A stretch of DNA of 64,000 nt from Okapia johnstoni (GCA_024291935.2 JAGTYA010000026.1:2095501-2159500); one strand, 5' to 3'. Positions 45,811-58,826 are shown, counted from the first letter of the stretch. Notes: generated from the letters alone by a model not told the origin. Numbers and translations are program-made.

Positions 45811-46855
45811 TGATCTCAGGCCTGGGGGGCGATCGGCCTGGGGTGGGGCAGGCCAGCATGGCGGTCTTGTCTGTGCCACCTCTGCAGTTCCCAAGCCTGG
45901 GGCCCCCTGAGTCCCCTGCAGTCTGGAGCCTGGAAGGCAACGCAGCCTGGTCTGCCTGGTCAGCAGGGTCCTGCTTTGTGGAGAAGAGGCCAGCACAACC
46001 CCTGAGCCATCCCGAGACCATGGGGAGCCCAAGACAGGCCCCCTGCCCACCCCAGGCAACCCCAGAGCCAGCAGCCAGGGGATGTGCGGGGTGCCTGCAG
46101 GGGTCCCCAGAGAGTGGCAGGCAGCAGCTATGGCACCTCTGGGCCCGGGTCCTCCCCCACCCTCTTGTCACCCCCTCTGGGCCCCCTGCCCCAATCTCAG
46201 GGGCATTCCTCAGCCCCAACTCTGCCTGGCCACCTCCCACTCATCTCCTCTGCTCCAACACATTTCTCCTTCCCTGTCCTCCCCTTCTCCTCCCACTCCT
46301 CACCTCTGCCCCAGGCCCAAGTGGCCACCAGCACCTCTGCCCTTCACCTGTCCCTCCACCCTCCCCCCCCACTTGTGTGGCACCCTGTGGGTTCGTCTTC
46401 CCCGCCTGCTGCCAAGCACCAGACCAAGATTTAGTGCCATCTGTTCAGGGCATCAGGAGTCTGGTGGGTGCAGTTCAGAGGGAAGGCGTCCAGGCTGACC
46501 CAGTGCAATCCCCCCACAGCACCCACCCCAGGCCCTACCATGTCCCAGATGGCGGACAGAGCTGGAGGCACTGCAAGGATGAGACGGCGCTCCTGGCATC
46601 ATGGAGCTGCCCCTGGTCAAAAATACAATGACTATCATCAATTTTTTTCAATGAAAGTGTTTAGATAGATCGATAGCTATTTTAGTTCTGTTTGAATTTC
46701 TAGAAAATTACAATAGAACAGAAAGGTTGAAAAAGTCAAGACCTCCAGGCCCTCCCTCCCTCCTCCTAAGGGTCTCTCTTATTATTCCAGGAATACCGAT
46801 CATTAGTGTAAGGGGAGCGGCATTCCAAACATTGCTCTGCATGTGTGTAGGGAAA
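45811..46855. other. Intron 15, C-rich then AT-rich, nothing recognised
   Basis: Frames of up to 273 codons across 45810-46631 carry no domain and sit in pyrimidine-rich sequence. The final 250 bases turn AT-rich toward the minisatellite. Confidence 0.4.
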
Positions 46856-47043
46856 AGGGTGGGTAGGTAAACAGATGGATGGATATGTCATTGGGGGATG
46901 AGGAGGGGGTGGAGGGACAGATGGGTGGATGGAGGGAGGGATGGATGGATGAGTAGATGGATGAGGTGGGTAGGTGGATGGATAGACAGGTGGATGGGTG
47001 GATGTGTGGCTGGGAGATCGATGGGTGGATGAATAGACAGACA
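46856..47043. repeat. Imperfect (GGAT)n tandem repeat, smaller array
   Basis: About 190 bases of degenerate GGATGGAT/GGGTGGAT units. The reverse strand reads as Ser-His-Pro-Thr-type repeats, which is an artefact. Confidence 0.9.
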
Positions 47044-48248
47044 CACTATCAAACTATTATGAATGTGGTAATGATACTTTTGATTTATTCATTTTTCTCA
47101 ACAAATAAAAGAGAAAAAAAAAGTGAAATAGAAAAATCACTGAATTAGATAAACATCTCTTCACCAAAGGAGAAGTTCATTTCTAAATGTCACTTTCATG
47201 TCAAAGGAAAAAATATTATACAGTGTGGGAAGTTGGGAGTCACTGTGGGGTTTTGCGGCCCACTTTCAGCTTCACGCGGTGTTGAACGACGCTGCAATCC
47301 TGCCCACCCTCCTTCCTGCCTGCCAGTATGTTAGTCGTGCTGTCGTCATGACGTTGGTCCGGGGATCTGACATTTGTGTGACGTTCACTCTATCAGGGTG
47401 TCTTGGTTCTACATGAAGGTGGAGGTAGGGTTCACCCTGACCTTCCCACCCGGTGCCCATCCCTGTTCTTTATTCTGATTTTGGTTAATCTCCTGACTGT
47501 TGGTTTCCTTCTCAAGTTACTGATTCAAGAAGTTCCCGTAGTCCTTACCTGCTTCACCGCTCCCCTTCTTCCCTTGTACTGTCAGCCTTCAGTATCTCCT
47601 CCAAGGGGCACCCCATCTCTCAGCTCCCCCCACAATGTCCTGGTCACATTGCCCCTAGAACCTCCCTGCCCACCCCTGCTCCAGCCTGGATTTTTTCCCC
47701 AGGGTCACCTGCCTAACTTCCTTCTGGAACTTACCTGACTATCCTGCACTGGGTTCACAGCTCCCTGGATCACATGTCCTCTTGTTGCTTACTTCTTCAG
47801 TTTCTTGGGACAATCTTTAGGGCCTTCCTAACAAGAAGTGTGTGGAAGGTAAGCATTCTGAGTCCTCACACACACGAAAACGTCTTTATTCAGCCATTAT
47901 GCCTTGCGGATAGTTTAACTGGGTATAGAATTTCCAGTTTTCCTTCAGAAAGTCATTTTCCTTCGGAATTTTGAAGACCTCGTCCTGTGCTGTTTGAACA
48001 TTCAGATTTGCTCTTAGGAAGTTCATGCCTGCCTTTGTAAGTGGTCTTCTTTTTTTTTTTTTCCCAGAAGTTTTCAATCTCTACACTCTAGCCCCAGAGT
48101 CTGAGTTACAGGCAAGTTTTCTTTTGTGGTTGATCTTGACCATTGATGGTGCTGGACACATGATGAGCCCTTTGGAGACTAGAGTCTTTGAGCTGCAGAA
48201 AGTTTGATTATTTCTGATTATTTCCTTCACACTACTATCTCTGTGCCT
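47044..48248. other. AT-rich stretch, probably old L1-type remnants
   Basis: The sequence around 47925-48030 (GGGTATAGAATTTCCAG..CAGAAAGTCATTTTCC) resembles reverse L1, but the rest is not assigned. No exon. Confidence 0.35.
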
Positions 48249-48250
48249 CT

Positions 48251-48905
48251 TGTTACTGTTCAGTCACTGGATCATGTCCTGACTCTTTGCAGCCCCCTGG
48301 ACTGCAGCACACCAGGCTTCTCTGTCCTTCCCTATCTCCTGGAGCATGCTCAAACTCATGCCCATTGAGTCAGTGATGCTATCTAAACATCTCATTCTCT
48401 ACCACCCCCTTCTCCTTTTGCCTTCAATCTTTCCAAGTATCAAAGTCTTTTTCAGTAAGTTGACTCTTCACACCAGATAGCCAAAGAGCTTCAGCTTCAG
48501 CATCGGTCCTCCCAATGAATATTCAGGGTTGATTTCCTCTAGGATTAATTAGTTTGATCTCCTTGCAATCCAAGGGACTCTCAAGAGTCTTGTGCAGAAC
48601 CACAATTTGAAAGCATCAATTCTTTGGCACTCAGGCTTCTTCATGGTCCAACTCTCACATCCTTACATGACTACTGGAAAAGCCATAGCTTTGACTATAT
48701 GGACCTTTGTCAGCAAAGTGGTGTCTCTGCTTTTTAATACACTGTCTAGGTTTGTCATAGCTTTCCTTCCAAAGGGCAAGTGTCTATTAATTTCATGGCT
48801 GCAGTCACTGTCCACAGAGATTTTGGAGCCCAAGAAAAATAAAATCTGTCACTGCTTCCACTATGTCTCTAGAATTCTGTTTAATCAGATTGAAGGCATT
48901 TTTTA
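48251..48905 (-). mobile_element. BovB LINE fragment, about 650 bases
   Basis: Antisense BovB from GTTCAGTCACTGG through CATCTCATTCTCTACC, CCAATGAATATTCAGGG, CTCACATCCTTACATGAC, TTAATTTCATGGCTGCAG and TTTTGGAGCCCAAGAAAAATAAA. The reading frame is broken by many stops. Confidence 0.92.
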
Positions 48906-50187
48906 AGAAACTGTAGACTCTCATTTCTCTCTTTTCTATTTATAGGATCATGTCCTCAACTTTACCTCTTCCAAGTTCCATGACATTTTGTCAGTGACCC
49001 ACTTTTGAGCATCCTCTGGCATTTTCTTGTCCTCTAACATGTGTCGTGGTATCCTGAACTTCCTTGATGCGTATAACTGCTCCTAGAATCTTGCTGGAAA
49101 TTCCAGATACATCCTTATATCTTAAGACCTGCTTTGTTCCTTATCTGCACAATGGGGATAGGATGGTTCAGAATCTCTGCCTGACAGGTCAACATGGGAA
49201 GGGCCTAGCAGGTGAACACACAGCTTTTTTTGGGGGGTGGGGGGCTGCTGCTAGGGGCTCAAACAGCCCTTCAAAGCCCTCACTGCTCAGCACCCAGTAG
49301 CGACTCAAATGTCATGCCCAGCAAACCGGCTCCAGGGCCTGTTCCTCAACACCACACGTGCCCACCTCATGCTCCTTTCCACCCTCACACTGCCTTTCCT
49401 ATCCCTCTAAGTCATTCCCTCCTTGGGGAGCCCTCTCAGGCAGCCATGCCCCTGTACCCCCACCTTTGCCCAACATACAAAGAAACCCAGAAACCTGATC
49501 CTGGCCTTGATTTTCCATTTCAAGGAATAGAAACTCTCCTGAAACTTGCCTGAGCAAAGAAGGAATTGTATTTACTCATTTAAAAAAAAAAATACTCATT
49601 GGAAAAAAAAAAAAAAAAAATCAGAAGAGCAGCTTCAGGTATGGCTTGATCCAGGGGAGGAGGCTACAGTAGCGGCAGTTTCAGTCTGCTTCTCTGATTC
49701 AGTTGCTCTCCATCCAGTGGCAAGTGGGTCTCAACAGCCCTAGACTTACATCCCCAAAGGTCACAGTCTTGTGCTTCCCGACACTTGCTGCCAGAGTCCC
49801 ACTCCGCTGCCTGACTCACACTGACCAGCGTGGGTTGTAGGCCTTTCTGGGTGGGCTGTTTTCTGACCCAGCTTGTGCATGATTTTCAGGATTGGGTGCA
49901 GAAGGGAATGACAGAGATTATGAACAGGCCCCGCCTGCAGCAACCTCCCCAGCATAAGCTGCAGAACAGGCACCCTGAGGGCTGCCCGTGATGGAGAAGT
50001 CAGAAGGCTGGAGGGTTCCCACGAGCAGGCAGATGGACCTTCTATCCCAAGGAGAGGTGGGGGCCCCCAAGTCTGAAGGCCCCTCCCAAGCTGTGGGGTC
50101 TCTGGAAACTGGCCAGATTTTGCAAATAAAAATGCAGGACACCTAAAATGTGTGATTTTTTAGGATGACATGCACCCCAAATATTTC
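48906..50187. other. Intron 15, mixed, with poly-A run
   Basis: Unassigned AT-rich to mixed sequence. Two A-runs (about 49581-49591 and 49604-49620) look like the end of a degraded retroposon, but no body is recognised. No exon. Confidence 0.4.
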
Positions 50188-50399
50188 TTGGTGGCTCAGA
50201 TGGTAAAGAGTCTGCCTGCACTGCAGGGGACCCAGGTTCAATCCCTGCGTCAGGAAGATCCCCTAGAGAAGGGAATGGCTACCCACTCCAGTATTCTTGC
50301 CCGGAGAAACCCATGGACAGAGGAGCCTGGCGGGCTACAGTCCATGGGGTTGCAAACAGTGTGACAAGACTGAGTGACTAGCACTTCACTTCACTTCAT
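50188..50399 (+). mobile_element. Young Bov-tA SINE with 14-bp target-site duplication
   Basis: Sense copy from TTGGTGGCTCAGATGG to CACTTCACTTCACTTCAT. The 14 bases ACCCCAAATATTTC flank it exactly at 50174-50187 and 50400-50413. The perfect duplication and low divergence suggest a recent insertion. Confidence 0.95.
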
Positions 50400-50413
50400 A
50401 CCCCAAATATTTC

Positions 50414-52615
50414 ATGCACCATACTTATACTATAAGAAGTCATTGTTGATATGTAATTCAGGTTTAGCCGGGCATCCTGTAGTCCTTCCAGCAGCCTCAC
50501 TCTGGAGGGTCTCAGATCCCTCTGTGCCTTGGCCCCCTGCCTCCTGGGACTGGAGCAGAGGGACGGGACAAAGTGCTGCCCGGGCCCAGCGCGGGCCTGG
50601 ATGAAAGTGAAGCCCTCCTTCCCCCTCCCTCCATCTCTCCCCTCCTCCTTCCTTCCCTCCTTATTTCTCCCCCTCTGTTCTCCCCTCCCTCTCTCCCTCC
50701 CTCCCGCTGACCTGGGACGAGGAGGAAGCTCTTCCCCCAACCACACCCTGCTTGCTGGCTGCTGCCTGGGCACCATACCACCATGCCCTAGCTGCTGGAG
50801 CGGGCCCTGCTCACTCAAGGGGTCTTGCCCATCAGAGCTGAGACCCCACACACACTCAGAGGGGTCCTGAGTCCCTGTCCACAGCAGGCAGGTCACTGGG
50901 GCGGGAGTGGCAATGTTCTGGGCTGCAGTGATGGACTTGCCACTGTTTACATCACAGGGAGCTGCCCTCGGGCATCTGGCCTTCAGCGCGGCTTGGCAGC
51001 ATGGCAAGAGCCATGGCCTAGTGCCCCCACACAGGGAGTTCCTTGCTCAGTGGGTGAGCTGGCCATACAGGTGAGGGACTGCGAGTGCCCTGTGTCCCAG
51101 GAGGCAGAAGCCGTGGGCACTCAGGGAGGGCTGCTGGAGGAGGTGACCCCGAGGCCAGCCAGAGGCGCCAGGCCAGGCAGTGGGTGCAACTGAGGCCACT
51201 TGCAACTGAAGGAACTGAGGGCTGGAGAGAGAGGAGCAGGGCGCCCAGGCACGCAGGTCGTAGAGATGGGTCTGAGTCCCAGCCGCCGTCCTCTGCAGCC
51301 TCTGCCCTGGGCGGAAGGGCATTTCCGGCATGTCCAAGCGCAGCCTTCCTTCCCGAAGCAGAGGACCCGTGCCATCCCCAGGGGCGCCCCGCGATCACTC
51401 TCCCCTCACATTCCTGTCTCCACACAGTGGCCAGAGGGACGGGTCAAACAGAAACCAGACCCCCCACCCCTGCTCAAACCCCCCACGGCCCCCCTTCTCC
51501 CGAGAACATCCCTAGTACGCCCCCACGGCCCACACCCACCTCCTGTCCAACTTCACCTTTGTGGGGTTCCCTCCTCAACACCCCTTGCCCATGTGCAGGG
51601 TGCCCTGAGCTGGCGTGCTAGCCACCCCAGGACATGAGCTGCATGTGCGCTTTCCTGCCTGACTTGCCTTCCCCTCTCTGCTTGTGAGTCTCAGCCCCCA
51701 GCAACCCGGTCCCTCATCACCTCCCTGACCCTAAAGCTGGGCTGCGTGTCTTGGGCGACCCCGCCATGGGAAGGGAAGCTCCACCAAGGCAGGGCAGGGC
51801 TGCTCTGACGCTGTCCCCTGTGTCCGGGACAGAGCCGGGCACAGAATACGTGACCAGCAAACTCTGTGCAGTGGACTCGCTGCCCGAATGACTTAACCAG
51901 GAGCACAGGCCAGGCTGAGCCAGCCTCAGTCCTGCGTCACAGCACGGGGGTATCCGGGGTCAGAGGGCATTCATCTCAGCTGCCAAGTGCCTGGGGCAGC
52001 TTGATGGGGACTCTGATGGCCCTGCCAATGCCCTGGGCCCATTTCATGACTCTGTCGTCCCAGGAAGCTGACCCCCAGCCAGCCTGCACCCACGTGTCCC
52101 TGTGCCTCGACACTTGGGGACCCCGGCTCCCTGCACCAACAGGGGCTGTGCCCAGGTGCCACCTCCTCATCCCCCAAACCCACCCCCCTTGGGTGTTTGC
52201 TCTCTCCACCAATGGCCTCCATCCACAACGTCCACCAAAACCCTCAGAGTCAAACAGACTCCCCTCGTCCCTCAAACTTGCAGCTGGTTACCCAGTCCTG
52301 ACAGCGGCCCCCATGCCTGCCCCCAGTATCTGTCCCCTTTGATCTGGGACCTTTCAGCCACATGGATTGTGTCCCCTGTCGAGAGAGGCAGGAACCCAAG
52401 AGATGAGAGAGGGGACACAGAAGCGGCCGGCATCTTGATCCCCGGCTATTTTTAGCTGGTGGCAGGCTGTCACTCCAGAGGCCAGTGGCTGCGTCATAAA
52501 TGCCTTTTGATCTTCTTGCTGTTGCTGCAAGATACACAGGAGGCAGCTTCTAACTGCTTGTGAAAAGAATGAAGGCAGACACACGGGGACAGGGAGTGGG
52601 GGCAGGGGGAGTGGG
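50414..52615. other. Intron 15, GC-rich, with pyrimidine tract
   Basis: A long C/T-rich low-complexity tract occupies about 50608-50712 (CCCTCCCTCCATCTCTCCCC and similar). The rest is GC-rich intron with chance frames and no exon. Confidence 0.45.
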
Positions 52616-52619
52616 AATA

Positions 52620-53252
52620 AAAGTAGGTGGGTGGAGGGTAAATGGATAGATAGGTGGTTGGGGAGATGGGGGAGAGAGGGAGAGCTAGATGCGTTGGATG
52701 AGTGAACTGAAAGAAGGGAGGCTGAATGGTGGACAGTGGATGAATAGAATGGTGGCTGGATGGGTGGATGGATGGATGGATGGGTAGATGGATGGGTGGA
52801 TGGATGGATGGGTGGATGGATGGATGGTGGGATGAGGGATGGATGGATGACTGGTATGTGGATAAGTGACTGTTTGGAGGGAGTGATAAAGGGATGGATG
52901 GAGGGAGGGAGGGAGGTGGATGAATGGATGGTTAGATGGATGGATGGACGGATGAATGGATGGATGGGTGGATGGATGGGTGACTGGATGGATAGATGGA
53001 TGATGGGCAGATGGATGGATGAATGACAAGTAGATGGATGGATGGATGGGTAGATGGATGGATGATGGGCAGATGGATGGATGGATACCAGGTAGATGGA
53101 TGGATGGATGGGTAGATGGATGGATGATGGGTAGATGGATGGATGGCTGTTTGGATGGATGGATGGATGGGTAGATGGATGGATGGATGGATAACAGGTA
53201 GATGGATGGATGGCTGTTTGGATGGATGGGTGGATGGATGGATGGAAGGGGC
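52620..53252. repeat. (GGAT)n minisatellite with 62-bp higher-order unit
   Basis: About 630 bases of TGGATGGATGG-type repeat. Within it the phrase GATGATGG(G) recurs at 52999, 53061 and 53123, exactly 62 bases apart, showing homogenised higher-order units rather than simple slippage. Later units carry the variant GGCTGTTTGG (53145 and 53212). Confidence 0.95.
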
Positions 53253-56200
53253 AGGAAACAAGCAAACTTGGATGAGTAGATAAAGGACCTTGAGCAAGGA
53301 CTCATCAGTTAGGAGCATGTGGGCCCCGAGCCCTTGAGGCTGGCAACCCTTCCTGTGTCTCATCTGCCTCTGGCTGCTGAGCAGATGCCTTAGCCATCCT
53401 GCTAAGGCTTAGGTCTCCAGCTGTTTCCCTTTGGGACTGTCTCTCTCTCTGCTTCCTGGCCCCGGTGCCTCTGGGGCCGGCCTGAAGCTGGTGAGACCCT
53501 GTGTGCAGTGTCCGTGCACAGCCGCATGGGCCTTGTGGACACCCAGGCAGGGGCTCGCAGCACCCTGGGCTCAGGGAGGGGGCTCTGTGGCCTCTCAGGC
53601 TTCTGGAGAGACACACGAGTCTCTTGCGTGGTGCTAGGTCCAGGACTGGGAGCCCCCTGCTCTCTGTAGGTCCAAACACCTGGTACCAGCTCAGGGTCCC
53701 CAGGCAGGGCCCCAGCCAGAGCCTGTGGGAGAGGGGGCTAGAACCCTAAGAACGTGCACTGCAGGCACCCTGCCTGAAGGTAGAGTCACAGCCCCAGCAC
53801 CCCCAGTCTCAGGCTGGCGGAGACCCTCCTGGAGGGTTCCCTGTCCCCATGCCAGCAGACGGGGAGCTGGGAGGGGCTGGAGCCCTTCCTCAGGCAAGGG
53901 TGGGGGGAGAGGGGGCCCAGAGGCACTGGGTTGAACTGCCCCCTTTCCTGCCAGAACTCCTGGCTCTGAAGCCCCACCCTCAGCCTGGGGCGGGCTCAGG
54001 GGTCTCAGCCATCTCCAACAGCTGCCCGTGCCGAAAAATTAACCGCCGCTGAGTCACCACACACCTGTCGGAGCAGGGGGGGGGGGTGGGGTGCGGGGGG
54101 CCAGACCAGCTGGACACGCCCGGGGAGAGGGGCCGTGTGTGCCTGCCTGAGATGAACGCAGACAGCTGGCAGCCTGGGCCTGGGAAGTGGATGGCAACTG
54201 CAGGGGCAGGCCTTCAGCCCGTCCACTCTCGGCACGTCCCCCATTCCTCTCTCTGCGAACAGGCGGAAGGCCCTGTCCTGGGGAAAGTGGCCATCACCCG
54301 TGTGGCCATGGAAGAGTTAGCAGCCCTGGGCCCAGCGAGCCCCAGCTCAGGGCGCTGAAGCCCCACCACTGACAGCAGCGGTCAGAAGACTAGGACTGGA
54401 GTGGTGGGAGGAAGGTTCTGCACCGCAGACCATGCAGATGAAAAAGGAGAGTAACCCTCAGTGCTGGTGACGCAGTGTGGGAGGGGTGTGGGGGGAGCAG
54501 GAGTTGGCCTCCCAGCCATCTGGGGAGATTTCTACAGCCTCCAGCGAAGAGGGCAGGCCCTCAGCATGGGATGACACTTACCTTCAGCCATGCTTGTCCT
54601 TTGGGGAATCTATGGGGGAGCACTGGGCGTTGGGCTGGGCCTCCCGGCTGTGTGCTGTGGTGGTCCCTGTAGCCGTGGAAAGCTGGACCCGCCGCCCTGC
54701 TGTCATGGAGGGGATGAGCTGCCTCCCACCCAGGTGGGGTCCCTGGCATATGCCTCCCCGTGTACCCTGCCCTTCAGTTTTATTTCTCTGCTCATCGTAT
54801 CTCTATGCAACTCCAAGATTCTGGCTGAGCACTGGTGGGGTCTGCTTCATAGGTGCCCCCAGCCCCTGATCGCAGCACCACCCACTAAGGGTCCCCCAAA
54901 TGAATGAGTACGTGTCTGTGAGCCACAGCCCCACCCCCTGCGGCAGGCTGTCCCTCGGCCTCTGGAGGTCCCCTCCCAACACTTTGATGTCCCCAGCGTT
55001 CGAGGACCTCCAGGCCCAAGACTGTCAGAGCTCAGCAGCATCCTTGACACCTGGCCCTGCCCCCACAGACTGTGCCCTGGGCCGCGTTCTGTGCCGTGGC
55101 CTGGCCGAGGCTGTGGCTGGAGGCCAAGCCGGCTGCATGCACACTGCCCTCCAAGGGTTAACGCACAGCCCCCTTGCTGCACCAGCGCGTTTGCATTTCA
55201 CATGAAAATGTTTTCCCAGCCGGCCCGAGGCCAGCATTTTTGTGGTCGCAGTCAGATGTTTTTAACTACATTGGACAGAACCCACGATGGCTCTTTCCGA
55301 GGCTTCAGCCAGTTTCTGAGAGCTCCCTCGAACCCCTGTTGTCCTGGGGTGAGGGCCGTGCTGGAGCCCCCGGCCCCATCTTGGTGCAGACATCCATGAC
55401 CCCCGGGTGGAGCCGCCCCACAAGGCAGCCAGCCCGGCAGAGGCACAGAGGCAGTTCAGCCCCTGAGCCGAGCCTGGTCACCCCACACCCCGGCCGCCCA
55501 CCCCGTGGAAGGACAGGCTCCCAGTTCCAGGTCCTCCTGCCTTCAGAGGGCTCGCTCAGCCCGGGGTCCACGGCCAGTAGGGCTGGGAGGGTGGGTATGG
55601 GTTGGGGCTCCTCAGAGCCTGGACGGGGGGCAGGTGACACAGACGCGACCAGCCCGTCCTTCTCACCAGGGGCAAAGGTGGAACGTGGGACTTGCGGCAA
55701 CCTCGAGTCCTTAGAGTGCTGCTCAGAATTCTAGCCATGGGTCCTGGGTCCAGGGCCAGAGACATTTCAGAGAGCTCGCACAGACCCTCCCTCCCTGCTC
55801 GGCACCCCTCCCCAGGCTTTGTGCGGCCGTGCCCATTTGCATTTTAAAGGCCCTGAAAAGGCCTCCAAGTCAAAGAACCTAATTTTGTTTAACCCAGCAG
55901 TTCCCAAACTACTGTCCACAAAACCGTTTTTCTTTTCTTCTGGCAGAATATGTATTAACATCTAAACCCACTCTCTTGGCAGAGAAGCCACGAGACGGTC
56001 TAAAGAAACACAGTTGCCCCCCTCCACCCCGGGTCCCATGCTGTGGGAACCCAACCTCCCGCCGCCCCCACCCCACCCCCAGCAGGAAAAGCTCGTCCTC
56101 CCGACATCCACGCTCTGCACCCCCTCCAGTGTGCGCATCCCAGGGCAGCCGGAATCCTCAGAAAAGGAAAAAGAGGCCTTTCTCAGGCAGAAAAGCCCGC

Positions 56201-57655
56201 GGCACATCGGAGCCAAGTGCTGGGGGCTGTCACAGAACATCGCAGCTCTGGGCGAGGGGCCCAGAAAATGCCCGCATTGTCCCCTGTCCTATGCCAGACC
56301 CCCTGTACCACCCCCCACACACACACGCAGGCACACACGGGCCAGGGGCCGGATCTGCCCCCGGGATGCCCCCACCCTGCCTCCAGTTGTTGCCAGCCCA
56401 GCTGCTGAGCCCCCCAGCCCACCTGTCGGGCCCACAGGTCCCGGGCACCAGCTGCCCGGAGCCCCCAGCCCCAGTCTGATGACCCAGGCCCTCCCCCGGC
56501 CCGGGGCGGGCCCGCTCTCAGCTGCCAAAGTGGGCCCCCGTGACACCCTCCCCGACAGGTGCTCCCACAACTGCCGGGGAGACAGCCGGGCCTGGCCGCT
56601 CATCCGCCCGCCCCACAGAATGCGGGGGTGGTGGGGGTGGCAAACCACGTGGGAAGGCAGGTGGCCCGAGAGGTCTGGCCCAGCGTCCAGCATAGTGGCC
56701 AGTCCCTGCCCCAGCCCCACAGGACTCCCACCTCCACATGCTCACAGTTCCAGCCTGGACGGGGCTAGGGTTGTCCCAGCCCTTTGAAAAGTCCACCCAG
56801 AATGTCCCCGGGGGAGTTCCCTGGGCGGCATCCCCCCCCGGCCCTCAGTGGCTCATTCATTCGTTCAGCAAGCTCTCACTGAGCACTGCGTGTGTTGGGG
56901 GTGCGCTCGATGGCAGAGGTCCCGGTTCCCAAGGGGTGTCCTCTGTTGGGGAGGACAGATAGTAATCAGGGAAACAAACAAACAAACTGAAAAAAAAAAA
57001 AAAGATGAGTTTATGGTGCGAAGTTCCATGAAAGAAAGAACGTGGGGGCCATGATGAGGGCTCTCAAAGGGGCCGGAGGGTGTCTCTGTGGCGCTGGGAC
57101 CAGAGACGAGAAGAAACCAGCCTTGCAAAGAGCAGGCAGAGCGCAGGGCAGGTGCAAAGCCAGCGGTAGGAAGGAGGCTTTCCTGGAGAGGCTGCAGGGC
57201 CTGACCTCAGGGCTCCAGCCTGACTCCGCCGTCTTTCCTGAGAGCCGGCCAGATGGCCCCACGGGGCTGCTGCTGTGGAGGGTGGGGTGCCCGCGGAGCC
57301 AGGGCACAGGTCATCCTGGGCCGGCACGGGCTCGGGACACGGTGCATAGCCAAGGCATGGGGTAGGGCTCACAGTGACGCATCCGGCCTTCTCTTGCCTG
57401 AACCCCGGGTCTCTGTCCCCTGAGAGGCCGGAGGGCTCATGTGAATGCCAGTCTATGTCCATGAGGTGGTTCAGCTAGGGGACACCCGCACCCCCAAACC
57501 TCCTGACCCTGGGGCTCCCTGGCGCCCATCAGCCTGGGCTCTCTGCCGCGTCTCCTCCCTCTGTACACACTCTGTGCTTGTCTGTGCGTCCCCGCCAACC
57601 CTTCCATCCCAAGGTCACTTCCTGTTGCTGGAAGAAACATGGATGCTTTTGTAAT
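53253..57655. other. Intron 15, GC-rich, no exon or young repeat
   Basis: About 4.4 kb. A G-run patch lies at 54076-54105. A patch at 55185-55290 (TTTGCATTTCACATG, CAGCATTTTTGTGG, GTTTTTAACTACATTG) is AT-richer and may be a conserved element. Chance frames up to 257 codons (56014-56787) show no domain. An A-run near 56990-57003 may be a retroposon tail. Confidence 0.4.
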
Positions 57656-57659
57656 ATTT

Positions 57660-57813
57660 AGTTACTTACTCGGCTGTGCCCGGTCTTCCTACGGCACCCA
57701 GGGCCTTCCATCTCTGTTGCAACATGTGGGATCTAGTTCCCCGACAAGGGATCGAACCTGGGCCCCCTGCGTTGGGAGCACAGAATCTTAGTGACTAGAG
57801 CCCCAGGGAAGCC
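57660..57813 (-). mobile_element. CHR-type SINE
   Basis: Reverse complement: TTACTCGGCTGTGCC, ATCTAGTTCCCCGACAAGGG, ATCGAACCTGGGCCC, CAGGGAAGCCC. Confidence 0.85.
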
Positions 57814-58079
57814 CTCTGGCCTAGAAGTTTCTTGTATTTCCTTACCCAGTTTTGGTGCCTGGTTTTATTTTGTAAGTTGGGCAGTGTTCCATCTTTGCCT
57901 ATGACTGGAACCCTTTGTGTGGGATGAATGTTCTCCGCTTCTTGAAAACATTGTAAAAACAGGCCAAAACACTGGGCTTAGAACCGTGAGGAGGGGAGGG
58001 GACTATCGTTTCAATTTCCCCAGTGGGTTTTCGTGTATTAGGATTTTCTATTTCATAAGCCACTTAGTCTTGTTATACT
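57814..58079. other. Intron 15, AT-rich, probable L1 debris
   Basis: AT-rich sequence (TGGTTTTATTTTGTAAGTTG) with no clear family. Confidence 0.3.
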
Positions 58080-58762
58080 GTTCACGGGGTTCTCGTGGCA
58101 AGAATGCTGCAGTGGTTTGCCATTCCTTCCTCCAGCAGCCCGTGTTTTCTCAGAACTCTCCACTATTCCCAGTCCGTCCTTGGCCCTGCACAGCATGGCT
58201 CATAGCTCCACTGAGATATACAAGCCCTTTCACCACAACAAGGCTGTATCCATGAAGGGAAGCTGGGACCAACCTAGACAGCGTATTAAGCAAAGGCATC
58301 ACTTTGCCAACCAAGGTCCCTATAGTCAAGGCTATGGTTTTTCCAGTAGTCATGTATGGAAGTGAGAGTTGGACAATAAAGAAGGCTGAGCACCAAAGAA
58401 CTGATGCTTTCAAATTGTGGTGGTGGAGAAGACTCTTGAGAGTCACTTGTACTGCAAGGAAATGACACCAGTCTAGCCCGAATATTCATTGGAAGGACTG
58501 ATGTTGAAGCTGAAGCTCCAATACTTTGGCCACCTGATGCAAAAAAACCGACTCTTTGGAAAAGACCCTGATGCTGGGAAAGATTGGAGGCAAAAGGAGA
58601 AGAGGGCGGCAGAGGGTGAGATGGTTGGATGGCATCACCGACTCGATGGAGATGAGTTTGAGTAAACTCCAGGAGATAGTGAGGGACAGGGAGGTCTGGC
58701 GCACTGCCGTCCATGGGGTTGCAAAGCGTCAGACACAACTTAGTGACTGAAAAACAACAAAG
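58080..58762 (+). mobile_element. BovB LINE 3' portion, sense
   Basis: About 680 bases of sense BovB. The last 65 codons (58556-58750) remain open and give the reverse-transcriptase tail (KIGGKRRRGRQRVRWLDG, then [16 protein letters not shown]). Upstream the frame is broken. BovB is a non-LTR retrotransposon spread horizontally among vertebrates and supplies the tail of Bov-tA. Confidence 0.93.
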
Positions 58763-58826
58763 ACACTGGATTATTTTCTTCTTGAAAATTATTCATCATG
58801 TTGAGTTTGTAGTTTTAGGGACATAA

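Noticed and set aside
46856..53252. CRISPR-like direct repeats
   Set aside because: The repeats are 4-base minisatellite units without unique spacers in a mammalian genome.
52354..53265. 303-codon Ser/His/Pro/Ile-repeat protein on the minus strand
   Set aside because: It is simply translation of the GGAT minisatellite.
58556..58750. Intact small gene encoding MEKTLMLGKIGG and onward
   Set aside because: It is the C-terminal tail of the BovB retrotransposon protein. The upstream coding sequence is broken.
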